Positions 14,635-15,723 of a DNA stretch of 15,723 bases are shown here, one piece after another; positions within the stretch are counted from its first letter, which is position 1, and every line of letters starts with the position of its first letter. Where the stretch lies: contig JAGABO010000210.1 of the NCBI GenBank assembly GCA_017614655.1, positions 1 through 15,723 of the forward strand, read 5' to 3'. Source of the stretch: Treponema sp. (GTDB lineage: Bacteria > Spirochaetota > Spirochaetia > Treponematales > Treponemataceae). The position numbers were made by a program, and so were the translations under genes. Under the pieces are notes generated by a model. That model did no database searches. It worked only from the letters and a program-made list of their open reading frames with translations, and was not told where the DNA came from.

Positions 14635-14817
14635 AAAAAATATAGCAGCAATACATGCAACGCGGAGGAAACTTTGTGGACCGGGAAAACGCTCAATTCT
14701 GCGCATGACGCGTAAGCGGCATGAACATGGTTTCCATGCGCAGAATTGTGCGTAGCGACGATATCGAGCGGTTTCACGGTTCACAAAGTTTCCGGCAGCG
14801 TTACATATATTGCTGCT
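14635..14817 (-). terminator. Long imperfect palindrome with U-run, likely terminator of the ABC operon
   Basis: Three nested pairs of arms are seen: 14644-14663 with 14798-14817 (18 of 20), 14667-14694 with 14766-14793 (25 of 28), and 14694-14707 with 14735-14748 (14 of 14, CAATTCTGCGCATG). A small CATGG-TTT-CCATG hairpin sits near the tip, and the right half has an extra 17 nt unpaired. In minus-strand RNA the fold starts 10 nt after the permease stop codon and ends before UAUAUUUUUU, as an oversized intrinsic terminator would. Its size and several-part pairing also fit a REP/BIME-like or MITE-like repeat that has come to act as a terminator. Confidence 0.65.
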
Positions 14818-14827
14818 GCCGTCCTTA

Positions 14828-15723
14828 TTAACGTGTTCCTTTGTCGTAGGGGATGCCTTCCGCTTTTGGTGCACGTGATTTTTTAGACGTAAACGCCAGA
14901 ACCACAAGCGAAATGATATACGGAAGCGTCTTGTAAACTTCACCCGGGACAAGATGTACCAGGAAGTCAAAACCTGTATAGGTATCTGCAACTGCGCGGA
15001 ATACTCCGAAAATGAGTGCCGAAAGTGCAATATTTATCGGCTTCCACTGTCCAAAAATCATAACTGCAAGGGCAAGGAATCCTGCTCCGGCTACTCCGTA
15101 AATAAAGTCCCACTGGCTGTTTACTGCACTGACATAGATGATTCCTCCGATACCGCCGCAGAAGCCCGAAATAAGAACTCCTGCATAGCGCATCCTGTAT
15201 ACGTTGATTCCTACGCTGTCTGCTGCCTGAGGATGTTCACCGCATGCCATAAGGCGAAGTCCGAACTTTGTCTTATACAGGACTATAACCGCAGCTGCAA
15301 GAAGTAGCATCATTATTACCGTGTACCAGCTGAATTCAACTCCGCCGATTCTAAGGACAAATGCCTTACGTGTTTCGATGTACGAAAGAATTGCAGAAGG
15401 ATCAGCACCGCCGCTTCTGGCATTATTAAAAGACTTTACGATAACTGTAGCCGCAGCCGTTGCAAGCATGTTCATGGCTGTACCTACAAGAGTCTGATCG
15501 GCCTTAAAGTTAACGGCGGCAACTGCAAGGAAAAGCGAAAAGAGCATTCCTGCAAGCGCACTTACCGATATCGTAAGAAGAATCGTAACAAAGGCATTGG
15601 TTCCCGGAGGAAGTGCGTACAGAATGAATGCACCGCCGAGAGCACCAAAAACCATTGTTCCTTCAAGACCAAGGTTTATTACACCGGAACGCTCTGAATA
15701 CATTCCGCCGATTGCAACAAAGA
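14828..15723 (-). CDS. ABC transporter permease, nucleoside/riboflavin (Bmp-associated) type, 5' end beyond the window
   Basis: The C-terminal 297 residues of an inner-membrane permease are visible. The frame is open to the edge: codons before the Met at 15703 read FVAIGG, matching the family block GG...SERSGVINLGLEG, so that Met is internal. At least six hydrophobic helices follow. The cytoplasmic coupling loop is near MACGEHPQAADSVGINVYRMR, and the late GFLALAVMIFGQWKP block is characteristic. In this family (BmpD/NupQ, PnrE, RfuD) the permease pairs with a second, longer permease, an ATPase and a PnrA/RfuA-like lipoprotein to import purine nucleosides or riboflavin. The substrate cannot be decided here. 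The second small permease is normally last in its operon, which fits the long hairpin just after its stop codon. Confidence 0.88.
   Translation of the reverse strand, partial: FVAIGGMYSERSGVINLGLEGTMVFGALGGAFILYALPPGTNAFVTILLTISVSALAGMLFSLFLAVAAVNFKADQTLVGTAMNMLATAAATVIVKSFNNARSGGADPSAILSYIETRKAFVLRIGGVEFSWYTVIMMLLLAAAVIVLYKTKFGLRLMACGEHPQAADSVGINVYRMRYAGVLISGFCGGIGGIIYVSAVNSQWDFIYGVAGAGFLALAVMIFGQWKPINIALSALIFGVFRAVADTYTGFDFLVHLVPGEVYKTLPYIISLVVLAFTSKKSRAPKAEGIPYDKGTR

Noticed and set aside
14433..15030. Minus-strand and plus-strand ORFs of 114-139 codons across the alaS-permease gap and the permease 3' end.
   Set aside because: They run through the palindrome or lie antisense or out of frame to the permease, and their products look like random translation without any family features.
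1..15723. CRISPR arrays, tRNA or rRNA genes, transposase genes and prophage genes.
   Set aside because: No regularly spaced repeats, cloverleaf-like segments, rRNA sequences, transposase motifs or phage proteins were found on reading; a dedicated tRNA search was not possible.

Overview
This window looks like chromosomal DNA of a Treponema-type spirochaete of moderate G+C content. The evidence is a 608-residue AlaRS that stops after its editing domain, a spirochaete-style lipoprotein signal peptide, a groES with no groEL beside it, and a run of sigma factor, groES, TPR lipoprotein, nusB, SurA-like protein and alaS. That run resembles the order I remember from Treponema pallidum; this is recall, not a search.

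Layout. (1) Positions 1-1132, minus strand: a HAD-family phosphatase followed by the 5' part of a prepilin-like gene that leaves the window and is too truncated to be obvious as an ORF. (2) Positions 1213-7695, plus strand: a tight dnaE-yggT-recG operon with gaps of 15 and 9 nt. (3) Positions 7692-14353, minus strand: alaS, a SurA-like periplasmic chaperone, nusB, a TPR lipoprotein, groES and a group-2-type sigma-70 factor. The recG and sigma genes converge and their stop codons overlap. (4) Positions 14354-14827: a 474-bp gene-free stretch with the alaS promoter, a 25-bp inverted-repeat pair and a roughly 174-bp imperfect palindrome that ends in a U-run. (5) Positions 14828-15723, minus strand: the 3' part of a nucleoside/riboflavin-type ABC permease gene.

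Most genes are housekeeping: replication and fork rescue (dnaE, recG), translation (alaS), rRNA transcription (nusB), folding and envelope biogenesis (groES, SurA-like protein, TPR lipoprotein). The most interesting part is the 247-bp region between groES and the sigma gene. A near-consensus sigma-54 (-24/-12) promoter lies 36 nt upstream of the sigma start codon. Upstream of it are repeated 13-mers and two matching imperfect dyads exactly 40 bp apart, at about -161 and -201, where enhancer-binding proteins usually act. This suggests an RpoN-to-alternative-sigma cascade of the kind known for Borrelia rpoS.

A second pattern is that dnaE, the HAD gene and alaS each have a recognisable promoter whose -10 box ends only 6-8 nt before the ATG, with no Shine-Dalgarno sequence. 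Their mRNAs may therefore be leaderless, whereas the other genes have clear Shine-Dalgarno sites.
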